NCBI GenBank assembly: GCA_049279675.1
Contig: JBAPOP010000053.1
Span: forward strand, 1-64,000
Length of the DNA stretch: 64,000 nucleotides
Reading direction: 5' to 3'
Origin: Palsa-147 sp049279675
GTDB lineage: Bacteria > Acidobacteriota > Terriglobia > Acidiferrales > UBA7541
In this document: in pieces, positions 8,878-15,644 of the stretch
Layout of the letters: every line of letters begins with the position of its first letter
How positions within the stretch are numbered: the first letter of the stretch is position 1
Notes under the pieces: model-generated
The model's database searches: none
What the model was told of the DNA's origin: nothing
The model's input: only the letters and a program-made list of their open reading frames with translations
Position numbers and translations under genes: made by a program

Positions 8878-8905
8878 TTGAAGATGCGCAGATTTCACAT
8901 AAAAT
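8878..8905 (+). promoter_or_regulatory. Predicted promoter of the isocitrate dehydrogenase gene
   Basis: TTGAAG (8878-8883), 16 bases, then TAAAAT (8900-8905). The ATG follows nine bases after the -10 box, again pointing to a near-leaderless message. Confidence 0.4.
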
Positions 8906-8914
8906 GAGCGGCGG

Positions 8915-9937
8915 ATGAAAAAGACAGTCACATTGATTCCCGGCGATGGCATCGGGCCCGAAGTGGCGGCGGCTGTGAAAGAAATCCTTGCGGCCACCGG
9001 GGTTCAGATCGATTGGGAAGAAATTCCAGCGCGCGCCGATTTCGAGCGGCGCGGACTCGATTTTATTCAGGCGGGCGTGCTCGATTCAGTCCGGCGCAAT
9101 CGTGTTGCGCTGAAGGGGCCGATGGCAACCGCGATTGCCGGAGGACCTCCAAGCATCAACGTGGCGCTGCGGAAAAATCTCGAGCTGTTCGCCAATGTCC
9201 GCCCGGTGAAAAACCTCGAAGGCGTGCGTTCCGTCTTCTCAAACGTGGACATCGTGCTCATCCGCGAGAACACCGAGGATCTATATGCCGGCCTCGAGCA
9301 CACGGTGGTGCCGGGAGTAGTCGAGAGCCTGAAGATCATCACAGAGAAGGCTTCCACACGAATCGCCCGGTTCGCGTTCGAATACGCGCGGAAATACGGG
9401 CGCAAGAAGATTCACGCAATCCACAAAGCGAACATCATGAAGCTTTCCGATGGCCTGTTCCTTACCTCAATCCGCAAAGTGGCGCCCGAGTACAAAGAGA
9501 TCGAGTATCACGAACTGATCATAGACAACGCATGCATGCAAATGGTGATGAACCCACACCAATTCGACATGCTGCTGCTCACAAATCTCTACGGCGATAT
9601 CATGAGCGACCTTGCGGCGGGACTCGTCGGCGGGCTGGGCGTGGTTCCGAGCGCCAACGTGGGCGAAGGCATGGCGCTCTTTGAGGCGGTACACGGCACG
9701 GCGCCGGACATCGCCGGCAAAGGCATCGCGAACCCGACGGCACTGCTGATGAGCGCGATTATGATGCTTCGCTATATGGACGAGGACGAAGCCGCGAAGC
9801 GGGCCGAGACGGCGCTGGCGAGTGTATATCGCGAAGGGCGGACGCTCACGCCGGACGTGGGCGGCAAAGCCACGACGGCGGAATTCGCTCAGGCCGTGAT
9901 TCACGCGATGAAAAGTCCCGCGCGGGCGCGGGCATGA
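8915..9937 (+). CDS. NAD-type isocitrate/isopropylmalate dehydrogenase family enzyme, probably isocitrate dehydrogenase
   Basis: The 340 residues match the short, NAD-dependent beta-decarboxylating dehydrogenases. Visible motifs are the N-terminal LIPGDGIGPEV, the substrate loop (RENTEDLYAGLEH), the catalytic Lys/Asp region (IHKANIMKLSDGLF, NLYGDIMSDLAAGLVGG) and the nucleotide site EAVHGTAPDIAGKGIANP. The NTEDLYAG loop fits isocitrate rather than 3-isopropylmalate as substrate, giving 2-oxoglutarate, CO2 and NADH in the TCA cycle. Homoisocitrate use cannot be excluded. No leu genes are nearby. A ferredoxin gene follows 89 bases downstream on the same strand and may be co-transcribed. Confidence 0.88.
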   Translation: MKKTVTLIPGDGIGPEVAAAVKEILAATGVQIDWEEIPARADFERRGLDFIQAGVLDSVRRNRVALKGPMATAIAGGPPSINVALRKNLELFANVRPVKNLEGVRSVFSNVDIVLIRENTEDLYAGLEHTVVPGVVESLKIITEKASTRIARFAFEYARKYGRKKIHAIHKANIMKLSDGLFLTSIRKVAPEYKEIEYHELIIDNACMQMVMNPHQFDMLLLTNLYGDIMSDLAAGLVGGLGVVPSANVGEGMALFEAVHGTAPDIAGKGIANPTALLMSAIMMLRYMDEDEAAKRAETALASVYREGRTLTPDVGGKATTAEFAQAVIHAMKSPARARA

Positions 9938-10026
9938 ACGCCGTTGACATCGCGGATGCGGCGACCGAAAATAAGACACGAAGTTCAAAGTAAAGCACGA
10001 AAGCGAAGATTCCCGGAGGCCCGCCT

Positions 10027-10404
10027 GTGGCAGTGATGGACATTGACATCGCGAAATTCGCGAGCGGCGAAGTCGAGAAGCTCGAACCCATCTCGTCGGG
10101 CACGACTACCAAGAGAAAGCGGAAGCCGCACATCATCGCCGTGATCAACGATATGTGCACGGGCTGCTCGGGTTCGCCTGCGTGCGTGGACTATTGTCCG
10201 GTGGCCGACTGCATGTACTGGGTCGAGGATGAAGAGCACCCGCCTTTCGGACATATTCGCGTTGATCCCCTGCTCTGCATTGGTTGCAAGCTGTGCACCA
10301 GCAAAGGCCCCGATGGCGCGTTTCTCGAAGGATGCCCGTGGGATGCTATTGATATGGTTCCGCTGGCGGAGTTCGAAACGACATATGGGCAGATGCCGTT
10401 CTGA
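10027..10404 (+). CDS. Ferredoxin with two Fe-S cluster motifs (4Fe-4S dicluster)
   Basis: The 125-residue protein starts at GTG 10027, preceded at eight bases by GGAGG; an ATG three codons later is the alternative. After a 40-residue N-terminal extension come two cysteine groups: MCTGCSGSPACVDYCPV and LLCIGCKLCTSKGP...CPW. Both have inserts relative to the plain CxxCxxCxxxCP motif (for instance four residues between the second and third Cys of the first group), resembling electron-transfer ferredoxins of dehydrogenase complexes. It should carry electrons in the cytosol. Its position behind isocitrate dehydrogenase suggests a link to central carbon oxidation, but the partner is unknown. Confidence 0.88.
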   Translation: MAVMDIDIAKFASGEVEKLEPISSGTTTKRKRKPHIIAVINDMCTGCSGSPACVDYCPVADCMYWVEDEEHPPFGHIRVDPLLCIGCKLCTSKGPDGAFLEGCPWDAIDMVPLAEFETTYGQMPF

Positions 10405-10450
10405 CCGAATTCCCCGAATTTCCATAATCGATTTGCACGATTATTTGAAC

Positions 10451-10478
10451 GACCGGTAAGACTTCCGACGGACCCTAC
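10451..10478 (-). repeat. REP-like element, variant arm sequence
   Basis: On the minus strand GTAGGGTCCGTCGGAAG leads into TCTTACCGGTC. The head matches the minus-strand element at 59962-59998 (GTAGGGACCGTCGGAAGAC), showing a second subfamily. It forms an inverted pair with the element at 10520. Confidence 0.5.
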
Positions 10479-10519
10479 AGGTGCTGTACGCGCGATCGGG
10501 CCGATGCGGCACGGGATTT

Positions 10520-10553
10520 GTAGTGCTGGCCGGTAGGCCGGCCGGATTTGCGT
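10520..10553 (+). repeat. GTAG-headed REP-like hairpin
   Basis: GTAGTG is followed by a stem made of CTGGCCGG (10526-10533) and CCGGCCGG (10538-10545) with a four-base loop, then ATTTGCG. It lies between the ferredoxin and zinc-ribbon genes. Confidence 0.7.
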
Positions 10554-10584
10554 GATTGCTCGCACGAGAAAGTGTGCCACTTAT

Positions 10585-10890
10585 TTAGCGTTCTTTTGGG
10601 TGCAGGAAATAACGGATCAGGGAGAGGCCGCCGGTGATCGGAATCCAAATGAGATTCTTGAGAAGTCCGCTGCGGCGTTCGAGGCGCTCGTGCTCTTCGT
10701 CAACCTCGGCGCGGGTCTTAGTCATCAAAACCGTCGCATACTTCAAAAAATCCACGCCGCATTTGTCGCACTTGCCGCCGTGGCGCTGCTCGTTCGAGCA
10801 CGCGGGACACTTGAAACGAAGAGTGTTGTGGCAGCGAGTGCAGAATGTCGCCACGTCGCGCACCGTCTGGCCACACTTCGGGCATTCCAT
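10585..10890 (-). CDS. Double zinc-ribbon protein, unknown function
   Basis: The 101-residue protein begins with zinc-ribbon cysteine pairs: CPKC...CTRC (residues 3-20) and CPAC...CDKC (about 28-44). A charged helix follows (TRAEVDEEHERLERRS), then a hydrophobic stretch LIWIPITGGLSLIRYF near the C-terminus that could be a single membrane segment. It is the last gene of the minus-strand haem A block, 81 bases beyond the HEAT-repeat gene. Similar short zinc-ribbon/membrane proteins are common and mostly uncharacterised, so no function is claimed. Confidence 0.7.
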   Translation of the reverse strand: MECPKCGQTVRDVATFCTRCHNTLRFKCPACSNEQRHGGKCDKCGVDFLKYATVLMTKTRAEVDEEHERLERRSGLLKNLIWIPITGGLSLIRYFLHPKER

Positions 10891-10971
10891 CCTCCTATTT
10901 TAGTCCGCGAAGGCGCGCGAGACTGCCTGTCCGAAAGGACAGGATGCGCGAGAGGATAACGAGCGAATGCC

Positions 10972-11838
10972 TCAGGATGAGCTGCGGCTGCGAACGCGCT
11001 CGAGCGTGAGGCGGGCTTGCTCTCGAACTTGCGGAGGAATATCTCCGTTGCCGCGAACGTAGGGCTCGATCGTGGCAGCATCTTCCGGCTTGCCGATCAG
11101 ATAGAGCGCGCGAAGACCTTCCCAAACAATTTCGCTGCTCGGCGCGATGAAAAGGAGTGTTTGCCCCGAAGCGATTGCAGACTTGTCGGGCACGGCCCAA
11201 CCGGTGAGCGTTCCGGGAACCGCGACTCGAATTTCGCTCGACGCGTGATCGCCCGAATCAATATGTCCGACCATCGTGCCAGGATTCAGCGCATCGCCCG
11301 GCTTCAGGCGTTCGCGCACGGTGCCCGAAGAAGGCGCAGGCATCGCAAATGCCTGGAGCATCGCGACGATTACCGCGCGCCCGGAATCATCGCCGAACCG
11401 CACGAGCGACAGCGCCGCATTCCGCTCGACCATGGGCTCGGGATCCGCGAGCATTTTGAGCAGCGCACCATGGAATTCTTCCGAAGTCGAGTCCTGACCC
11501 ATCACCCACGCATCCGTCACCCGAATTTCTGTGAGCGGATCGCTCGCGAGCGAAACGAGCTGGGGATACCAGCGGCGGACCGACGCGTCATTCCGTTCCA
11601 TGCGGACTTCGATTTGCGTCATCGCATGTTGAATCTCGCGTGCGTGTTTGTGATCAGAAAGCGATTTCGATATCTGATCGTCTGTGAGCGGGTGGCCGAA
11701 CCACGTGGCGTTCCAGAAGAGGAACGGCATCAGGACGAACAGAAGCGCGACGGCGAGCACCGCGTACGTCCACTTGCCGCCGAACGACGGCCGCGGCGCT
11801 GGAGCCGGAACCGGCGCATTAGAGCTAGATTCGCTCAC
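10972..11838 (-). CDS. Membrane-anchored HEAT-repeat protein with biotinyl/lipoyl-like segment
   Basis: The 288-residue protein starts at GTG 11838, whose GTGA overlaps the stop of the DUF420 gene, so the two are probably translationally coupled. A longer frame to 11985 would lie inside that gene. It has a Pro/Ala-rich N-terminus, one membrane segment (YAVLAVALLFVLMPFLFW, about residues 29-46), then HEAT-like helical repeats (VSLASDPLTEIRVTDAWVMG, MLADPEPMVERNAALSLVRF). A region at about 180-240 (RLKPGDALNPGTMVGHI, VPGTLTGWAVPDKSAIASG) looks like the beta-hairpins of a biotinyl/lipoyl or membrane-fusion domain. A final HEAT-like unit follows. It probably acts in the periplasm with oxidase assembly, by context only. 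Confidence 0.65.
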   Translation of the reverse strand: MSESSSNAPVPAPAPRPSFGGKWTYAVLAVALLFVLMPFLFWNATWFGHPLTDDQISKSLSDHKHAREIQHAMTQIEVRMERNDASVRRWYPQLVSLASDPLTEIRVTDAWVMGQDSTSEEFHGALLKMLADPEPMVERNAALSLVRFGDDSGRAVIVAMLQAFAMPAPSSGTVRERLKPGDALNPGTMVGHIDSGDHASSEIRVAVPGTLTGWAVPDKSAIASGQTLLFIAPSSEIVWEGLRALYLIGKPEDAATIEPYVRGNGDIPPQVREQARLTLERVRSRSSS

Positions 11839-12341
11839 GCCAGACCAGCCGCGCGAAAAGCCTGCGTTAGGCCACGTACCATCGCTGTCGTTGTCCCCGG
11901 CATAACGGGTGGGTATGCCACATAGAGCAGCCAGTAGACGATCACGCCAGTCACTGACACGTAGAGCCACAACGGAAACGTCCACCGCGCGATCGCGCGA
12001 TGCTTCATAAACTGGTCCGTCAACGCGCGATAGAGCGCGATGAGCACAAGCGGAACGATGACAATCGCGAGGATCGTGTGCGTCGTAAGAATCGTGAAGT
12101 ACACCGGGCGAATCCAGCCTTCACCGCCGAATCGCACGAGGCCGATGGTGAAGTGATAGTAGAGATAGCCGCACAGAAAGACGGACGAGCAAACAAACGC
12201 CGTCAACATGCACGCTTTGTGCGCTAGGATTTTTCCGCTGCGAATCATGAAATAGCCGGTGAGAAGAAACACGGCGCTCGTGCCGTTGAGCGTCGCGTTC
12301 ACTGCGGGCAAGTGGTACACCCAGGGAGCCGGTGCGAGCAA
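11835..12341 (-). CDS. DUF420 membrane protein, CtaM/YozB-like
   Basis: The 168-residue protein has about five membrane segments and several conserved-looking histidines (YHLPAVNATLN, LAHKACMLTAF, YYHFTIGLVRFGGEG, LTTHTILAI, KHRAIARWTFPLWLYVSVTG), all typical of DUF420. The family includes Bacillus YozB and Staphylococcus CtaM, which are needed for a functional aa3-type oxidase. Its place behind ctaA and ctaB fits that role. It starts six bases after the preceding small membrane gene and overlaps the next gene by four bases (GTGA). The function is transferred from family knowledge and not proven here. Confidence 0.85.
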   Translation of the reverse strand: MLAPAPWVYHLPAVNATLNGTSAVFLLTGYFMIRSGKILAHKACMLTAFVCSSVFLCGYLYYHFTIGLVRFGGEGWIRPVYFTILTTHTILAIVIVPLVLIALYRALTDQFMKHRAIARWTFPLWLYVSVTGVIVYWLLYVAYPPVMPGTTTAMVRGLTQAFRAAGLA

Positions 12342-12347
12342 GGCTGC

Positions 12348-12704
12348 CTACTTGGCCTCGGCAGCGGGCGGCCCAGCGGCGGAAGGAGACGCGGGAGGAG
12401 GCGCGGCTGCAGGCGGCTTGGCAGCCGGAGCCGCGGCTTTTTTCGCAGGGCCCATCTGCGGAAACTTCACCAAACCCATATCGCGTGCGATGAAGAGAAG
12501 CTGCAACGCGAAAACTCCGGCCATCAATAGGCCGACGCCCAGCAGAAGAATGCCGTCAATGCCGCTGCCGATTAGTCCGCTCGTGAATGTCCACACGACG
12601 CCAATGAGCGAAAGGATCAGGAAGAAAAGTGAAACAGTAGCGAGCTCGATTTCATTCGTTTTGAAGGTCATCGTATTGTTGTGCGCCTCAATTGTAGATG
12701 ACAT
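12348..12704 (-). CDS. Small two-helix membrane protein with Ala/Pro-rich tail
   Basis: The 118-residue protein has two membrane segments (about residues 22-44, LATVSLFFLILSLIGVVWTF, and 48-72, GIDGILLLGVGLLMAGVFAL) and a long Pro/Ala/Lys tail (about 83-118). I do not recognise a family. It starts 12 bases after ctaB and ends six bases before the DUF420 gene, so it belongs to the haem A/oxidase assembly operon. A second in-frame ATG (12671) could be the true start. By size and place it could be an assembly helper, but nothing in its sequence proves it. Confidence 0.65.
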   Translation of the reverse strand: MSSTIEAHNNTMTFKTNEIELATVSLFFLILSLIGVVWTFTSGLIGSGIDGILLLGVGLLMAGVFALQLLFIARDMGLVKFPQMGPAKKAAAPAAKPPAAAPPPASPSAAGPPAAEAK

Positions 12705-12716
12705 AGATCCGGCGGC

Positions 12717-13610
12717 TCAGCGAGGAATTCGATCCACGATCATGAGCCCGAGGACGAGCGGAATATAAACCACCGTCGCGTGCATAAGCCACTTCGCGCG
12801 AATATTGGTGCGCGTGCGATCGGCCCACAAGCACATCTGAAGCAACGCCATTCCCAAAACCAATGCGCCGAAGAAATAGCCGATTCCGGTGATTCCCACG
12901 ACAGTCGGCAGCAGGCTTACCGGCACGAGCACAGCCGCCGTGCCGATTATCTGACGAAATGTGCGATCTCCGCTCGGCTCGACGACGGGAAGCATCTGAA
13001 TACCCGCGCGCGCGTAATCTTCGCGGTACATCCATGCAATGGCGAGAAAATGCGGGAACTGCCAGAAAAAAAGAATCGCAAAAAGAATCCAGCCGCCGAT
13101 CGACAGCGAGCCGTGCGCGGCGGCCCATCCAATCAGCGGAGGCAGCGCGCCGGGAATCGCTCCGATCAACGTAGCGAGCGACGTCTTCGTCTTCAACGGC
13201 GTGTAAACGCCGAGATAAAGCGCTGAGGTCAGCAGCGCCAGCAGGCCAGCCAAAAACGTTGAAAGCAGCCCGAGATATACTGTTCCGCCAGTGATCAGCG
13301 CGGCGCCGAACCAGAACACCTGTGAAGGCTCGAGCACGCCCGAAGGCAACGGACGCGCAGCCGTCCGGCGCATGTGCTTATCCGATTCCCTCTCCGCAAA
13401 GTGATTGAGCGCGGCAGTTCCGGCGGCAACCATGGTCGTGCCAAGAACGGTGTGAACGAGAAGCGCCCAGTCGAGAGGGCCGCTCGAACCGGCATAAAAT
13501 CCGGCGACAGTCGTCATGATGACGAGGAAAGTCACATCCGGCTTCGCCAGATTGACGTAAGCCGATAGACGCTCGCCCGCCGGGATTACGCCTTCGCGCA
13601 CGTGGCTCAT
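12717..13610 (-). CDS. ctaB: Protohaem IX farnesyltransferase (haem O synthase)
   Basis: The 297-residue UbiA-family membrane prenyltransferase joins a farnesyl group to haem B to give haem O. The first Asp-rich site is seen as LNHFAERESDKHMRRTAARPLPSG, close to the CyoE/CtaB signature N.xxD..xD.xMxRT..RP. The second site lies around YTPLKTKTSLATLIGAIPGALPP. About eight membrane segments follow the family pattern. The ATG at 13610 is preferred; a GTG at 13631 would overlap ctaA. It follows ctaA by seven bases, and the pair makes haem A for an aa3-type oxidase whose subunit genes are not in this window. Confidence 0.95.
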   Translation of the reverse strand: MSHVREGVIPAGERLSAYVNLAKPDVTFLVIMTTVAGFYAGSSGPLDWALLVHTVLGTTMVAAGTAALNHFAERESDKHMRRTAARPLPSGVLEPSQVFWFGAALITGGTVYLGLLSTFLAGLLALLTSALYLGVYTPLKTKTSLATLIGAIPGALPPLIGWAAAHGSLSIGGWILFAILFFWQFPHFLAIAWMYREDYARAGIQMLPVVEPSGDRTFRQIIGTAAVLVPVSLLPTVVGITGIGYFFGALVLGMALLQMCLWADRTRTNIRAKWLMHATVVYIPLVLGLMIVDRIPR

Positions 13611-13617
13611 CGGGGCC

Positions 13618-14535
13618 TCATATCGCCGCACGCTCGGCCGATGAACTAACTTCCATCGCGCGAGACGGCCGCAAAATGCGATAGGACGTGAGCGTAACTA
13701 ACATGCTCGATGCCAACGTCAGCGCGCCAAGCACGACGTGCGCTACCGTGACCGAGATAAATAAGGGAAGAGGCTGAGGATCATTTCTTGACGCATAGAA
13801 CACGACCCAATAAGTCACGCCGCCGAGAAGAAGCTGCGTTCCAAATGTGGCGTGAAGTAGAATCATCGCGCGACGCAGCGGACGAAAATCGCGGAAGCGC
13901 TTCTTCACCACAATTCCGGTCCAAATCACCAATCCGGTAGCCACTCCGGCGCCGACGAGATGCGGCACGATTCCGAATAGATTGTGGCGGAAGGCCGCGC
14001 CCAAAATTAATTGAACGACGATCGAAACAGTCGTCGCGACCGCAAGCATACGGATGGGCGGCGAGCCTGCGTCTTCGCGAACTTCTAGGTCGCTCTGCCA
14101 CCAGCGACTCGTGAAAACGGCGAGGCTTAAAACGGTGATGAAATAAAGCTGTGCCAAGGTCGCGTGGGCCGACGAAACGGCCGGCGGCAGGTAGAAAAGC
14201 ACGGTCAGACCGCCTAGTAGCCCCTGAGCCACCACAAGGCCCAACGCAGCCCATCCCAGGCGCCGCACCCAGCGGCGCGGCTCCACGAGTGAGAGCCATA
14301 CCGCCAGGACAATCGTAAGAATGCCCACAAGGGTCGCGATCATTCGGTGGCCGTGCTCGTAGAAAATGCCGCCAATCATCGGAGGCATCAGGGAGCCGTA
14401 GGATAGCGGCCAATCGGGGACAGCGAGTCCCGCATCGTTACTGGTGACGAGGGCGCCGGCGGTAAGCAAGATTACGGTGCAGCAGGCAGTGAAGATAGCG
14501 AAACGGTGGACTCCCTGATTTGGTACGGCTGGCAT
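13618..14535 (-). CDS. ctaA: Haem A synthase (COX15/CtaA family)
   Basis: The 305-residue, eight-helix membrane protein converts haem O to haem A. Family marks are the early SNDAGLAVPDWPLSYG loop, the histidine in FYEHGHRMIATLVG, AHATLAQLYF in the first half, and the paired sites FRHNLFGIVPHLVGA and LLHATFGTQLLLGG in the second half, giving the expected internal two-fold haem-ligand pattern. The ATG at 14535 starts shortly before the first membrane segment; a longer frame to 14607 adds only polar residues. It begins the ctaA-ctaB-membrane protein-DUF420-HEAT run and is separated from the cytochrome block by a hairpin. Confidence 0.93.
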   Translation of the reverse strand: MPAVPNQGVHRFAIFTACCTVILLTAGALVTSNDAGLAVPDWPLSYGSLMPPMIGGIFYEHGHRMIATLVGILTIVLAVWLSLVEPRRWVRRLGWAALGLVVAQGLLGGLTVLFYLPPAVSSAHATLAQLYFITVLSLAVFTSRWWQSDLEVREDAGSPPIRMLAVATTVSIVVQLILGAAFRHNLFGIVPHLVGAGVATGLVIWTGIVVKKRFRDFRPLRRAMILLHATFGTQLLLGGVTYWVVFYASRNDPQPLPLFISVTVAHVVLGALTLASSMLVTLTSYRILRPSRAMEVSSSAERAAI

Positions 14536-14676
14536 TCTACCCTGGTCCCTTCCCTGCTCCGGCCCGGAACGCGATAGTCTGCTATGAATTACAGGAAGAC
14601 GCAACAAAAAGACTCATCGCGGCCGGCCGGTGAATTCGAGTGCGGTTGGACCCTTGCATCACGAACAGAAACCGCC

Positions 14677-14706
14677 CGTCTTCCCAGCATCGAAGCCGGG
14701 AAGACG
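14677..14706 (-). terminator. Hairpin between the cupredoxin lipoprotein and ctaA
   Basis: A perfect 9-bp stem (CGTCTTCCC at 14677-14685 with GGGAAGACG at 14698-14706) has a 12-base loop. Read on the minus strand it is followed by GGCGGTTTCTG, only a modest T tract. It lies 28 bases after the lipoprotein stop codon. Confidence 0.5.
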
Positions 14707-14733
14707 AGCGATGAACCGTTTCGTCGCGGCGAG

Positions 14734-15531
14734 CTAGTCGCCTGCCGGAGGCGCCGAAGCTTTGAAGCTGAGGTCAACGGACTTCGATTCCTTCGGGCCG
14801 ATCGTCACCTGCTGGTCGACAACGCCGTAGTGTTCCTGCCAAGCCTCGATCGTATAAGTTCCCGGCGGCAAGCCCTTCAGATCGAACTTGCCATCTTTGG
14901 TGGTGACGGCGAAGAAGGGATTCTTGAACACAGCGATATAGCCCTTCATCCAGGGATGCACATTGCACTTCACCGGGATCGCTACCTCTTGCCGCGCGAA
15001 GGAATTATCAATCGGAGCGGCGCCTGGCGGCTGCGAAGTATTCCATTCGCGATTGTCCTTCGGCATCGGATGGATATTGTGTGTGGTCTGATCGTCGTTC
15101 TTAACCTCGAGAGTCTGTCCGGCCATCAGCGCCACGACATGGGGGTCGTACATGCAGCCCTTTTGATTCAAAGCGACCGCATCCTTCGGCGTGTCGAACG
15201 AATACTTACTGAGATCGTCCTTCACGTAAACGACGACGTTGTCGAGCGCGCCCTTGTCGCCAACGACGACATCCTGCGGCACCACTGGCTTCGTATTCGC
15301 CTTCGAACAATATGGTTCGGCGCTCATGTTGATCGTTTTGAACGCTGGAGGCGTGCCGACGAGCGTAACGGTTCCGGTGACTTCGCCGGTCGTCGACGGA
15401 TCGATCGCCGCCGCTGCTCCGCCTGCCGGAGCACTCGCGGGTTCAGTAGATTCAGGAGATTCTTTCTTTCCGCAACCGGTGATCATAATCACCAGTGCGG
15501 ACCCTATTGCCAAAGTTCGCCACATTTTCAT
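14734..15531 (-). CDS. Lipoprotein with cupredoxin-like copper site and carboxypeptidase-regulatory-like domain
   Basis: The 265-residue protein has a lipoprotein signal (VIMITGCGKK, Cys20). After a Ser/Pro/Ala linker comes a beta-rich region with motifs expected of a type 1 copper site: His in DDQTTHNIHPMP and the C-x2-H-x2-M ligand cluster in VKCNVHPWMKG. Two more cysteines occur (EPYCSKA, QKGCMYDP). A C-terminal CarboxypepD_reg-like fold follows (DGKFDLKGLPPGTYTIEAW). It sits 113 bases behind the octahaem cytochrome gene, same strand, so it may accept electrons from the bc-type complex in the periplasm, as plastocyanin does. That role is inferred from motif and position only. Confidence 0.75.
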   Translation of the reverse strand: MKMWRTLAIGSALVIMITGCGKKESPESTEPASAPAGGAAAAIDPSTTGEVTGTVTLVGTPPAFKTINMSAEPYCSKANTKPVVPQDVVVGDKGALDNVVVYVKDDLSKYSFDTPKDAVALNQKGCMYDPHVVALMAGQTLEVKNDDQTTHNIHPMPKDNREWNTSQPPGAAPIDNSFARQEVAIPVKCNVHPWMKGYIAVFKNPFFAVTTKDGKFDLKGLPPGTYTIEAWQEHYGVVDQQVTIGPKESKSVDLSFKASAPPAGD

Positions 15532-15644
15532 AATGAAATTAATCCTCCTCGTAAATTCGAAATCGATCGTGTGACATTGCGCTACGAATAAAAACCCTTC
15601 GGTTCGCGCGGAATGGCCGGAGACGAACCGTTCGCAAGCAAATT

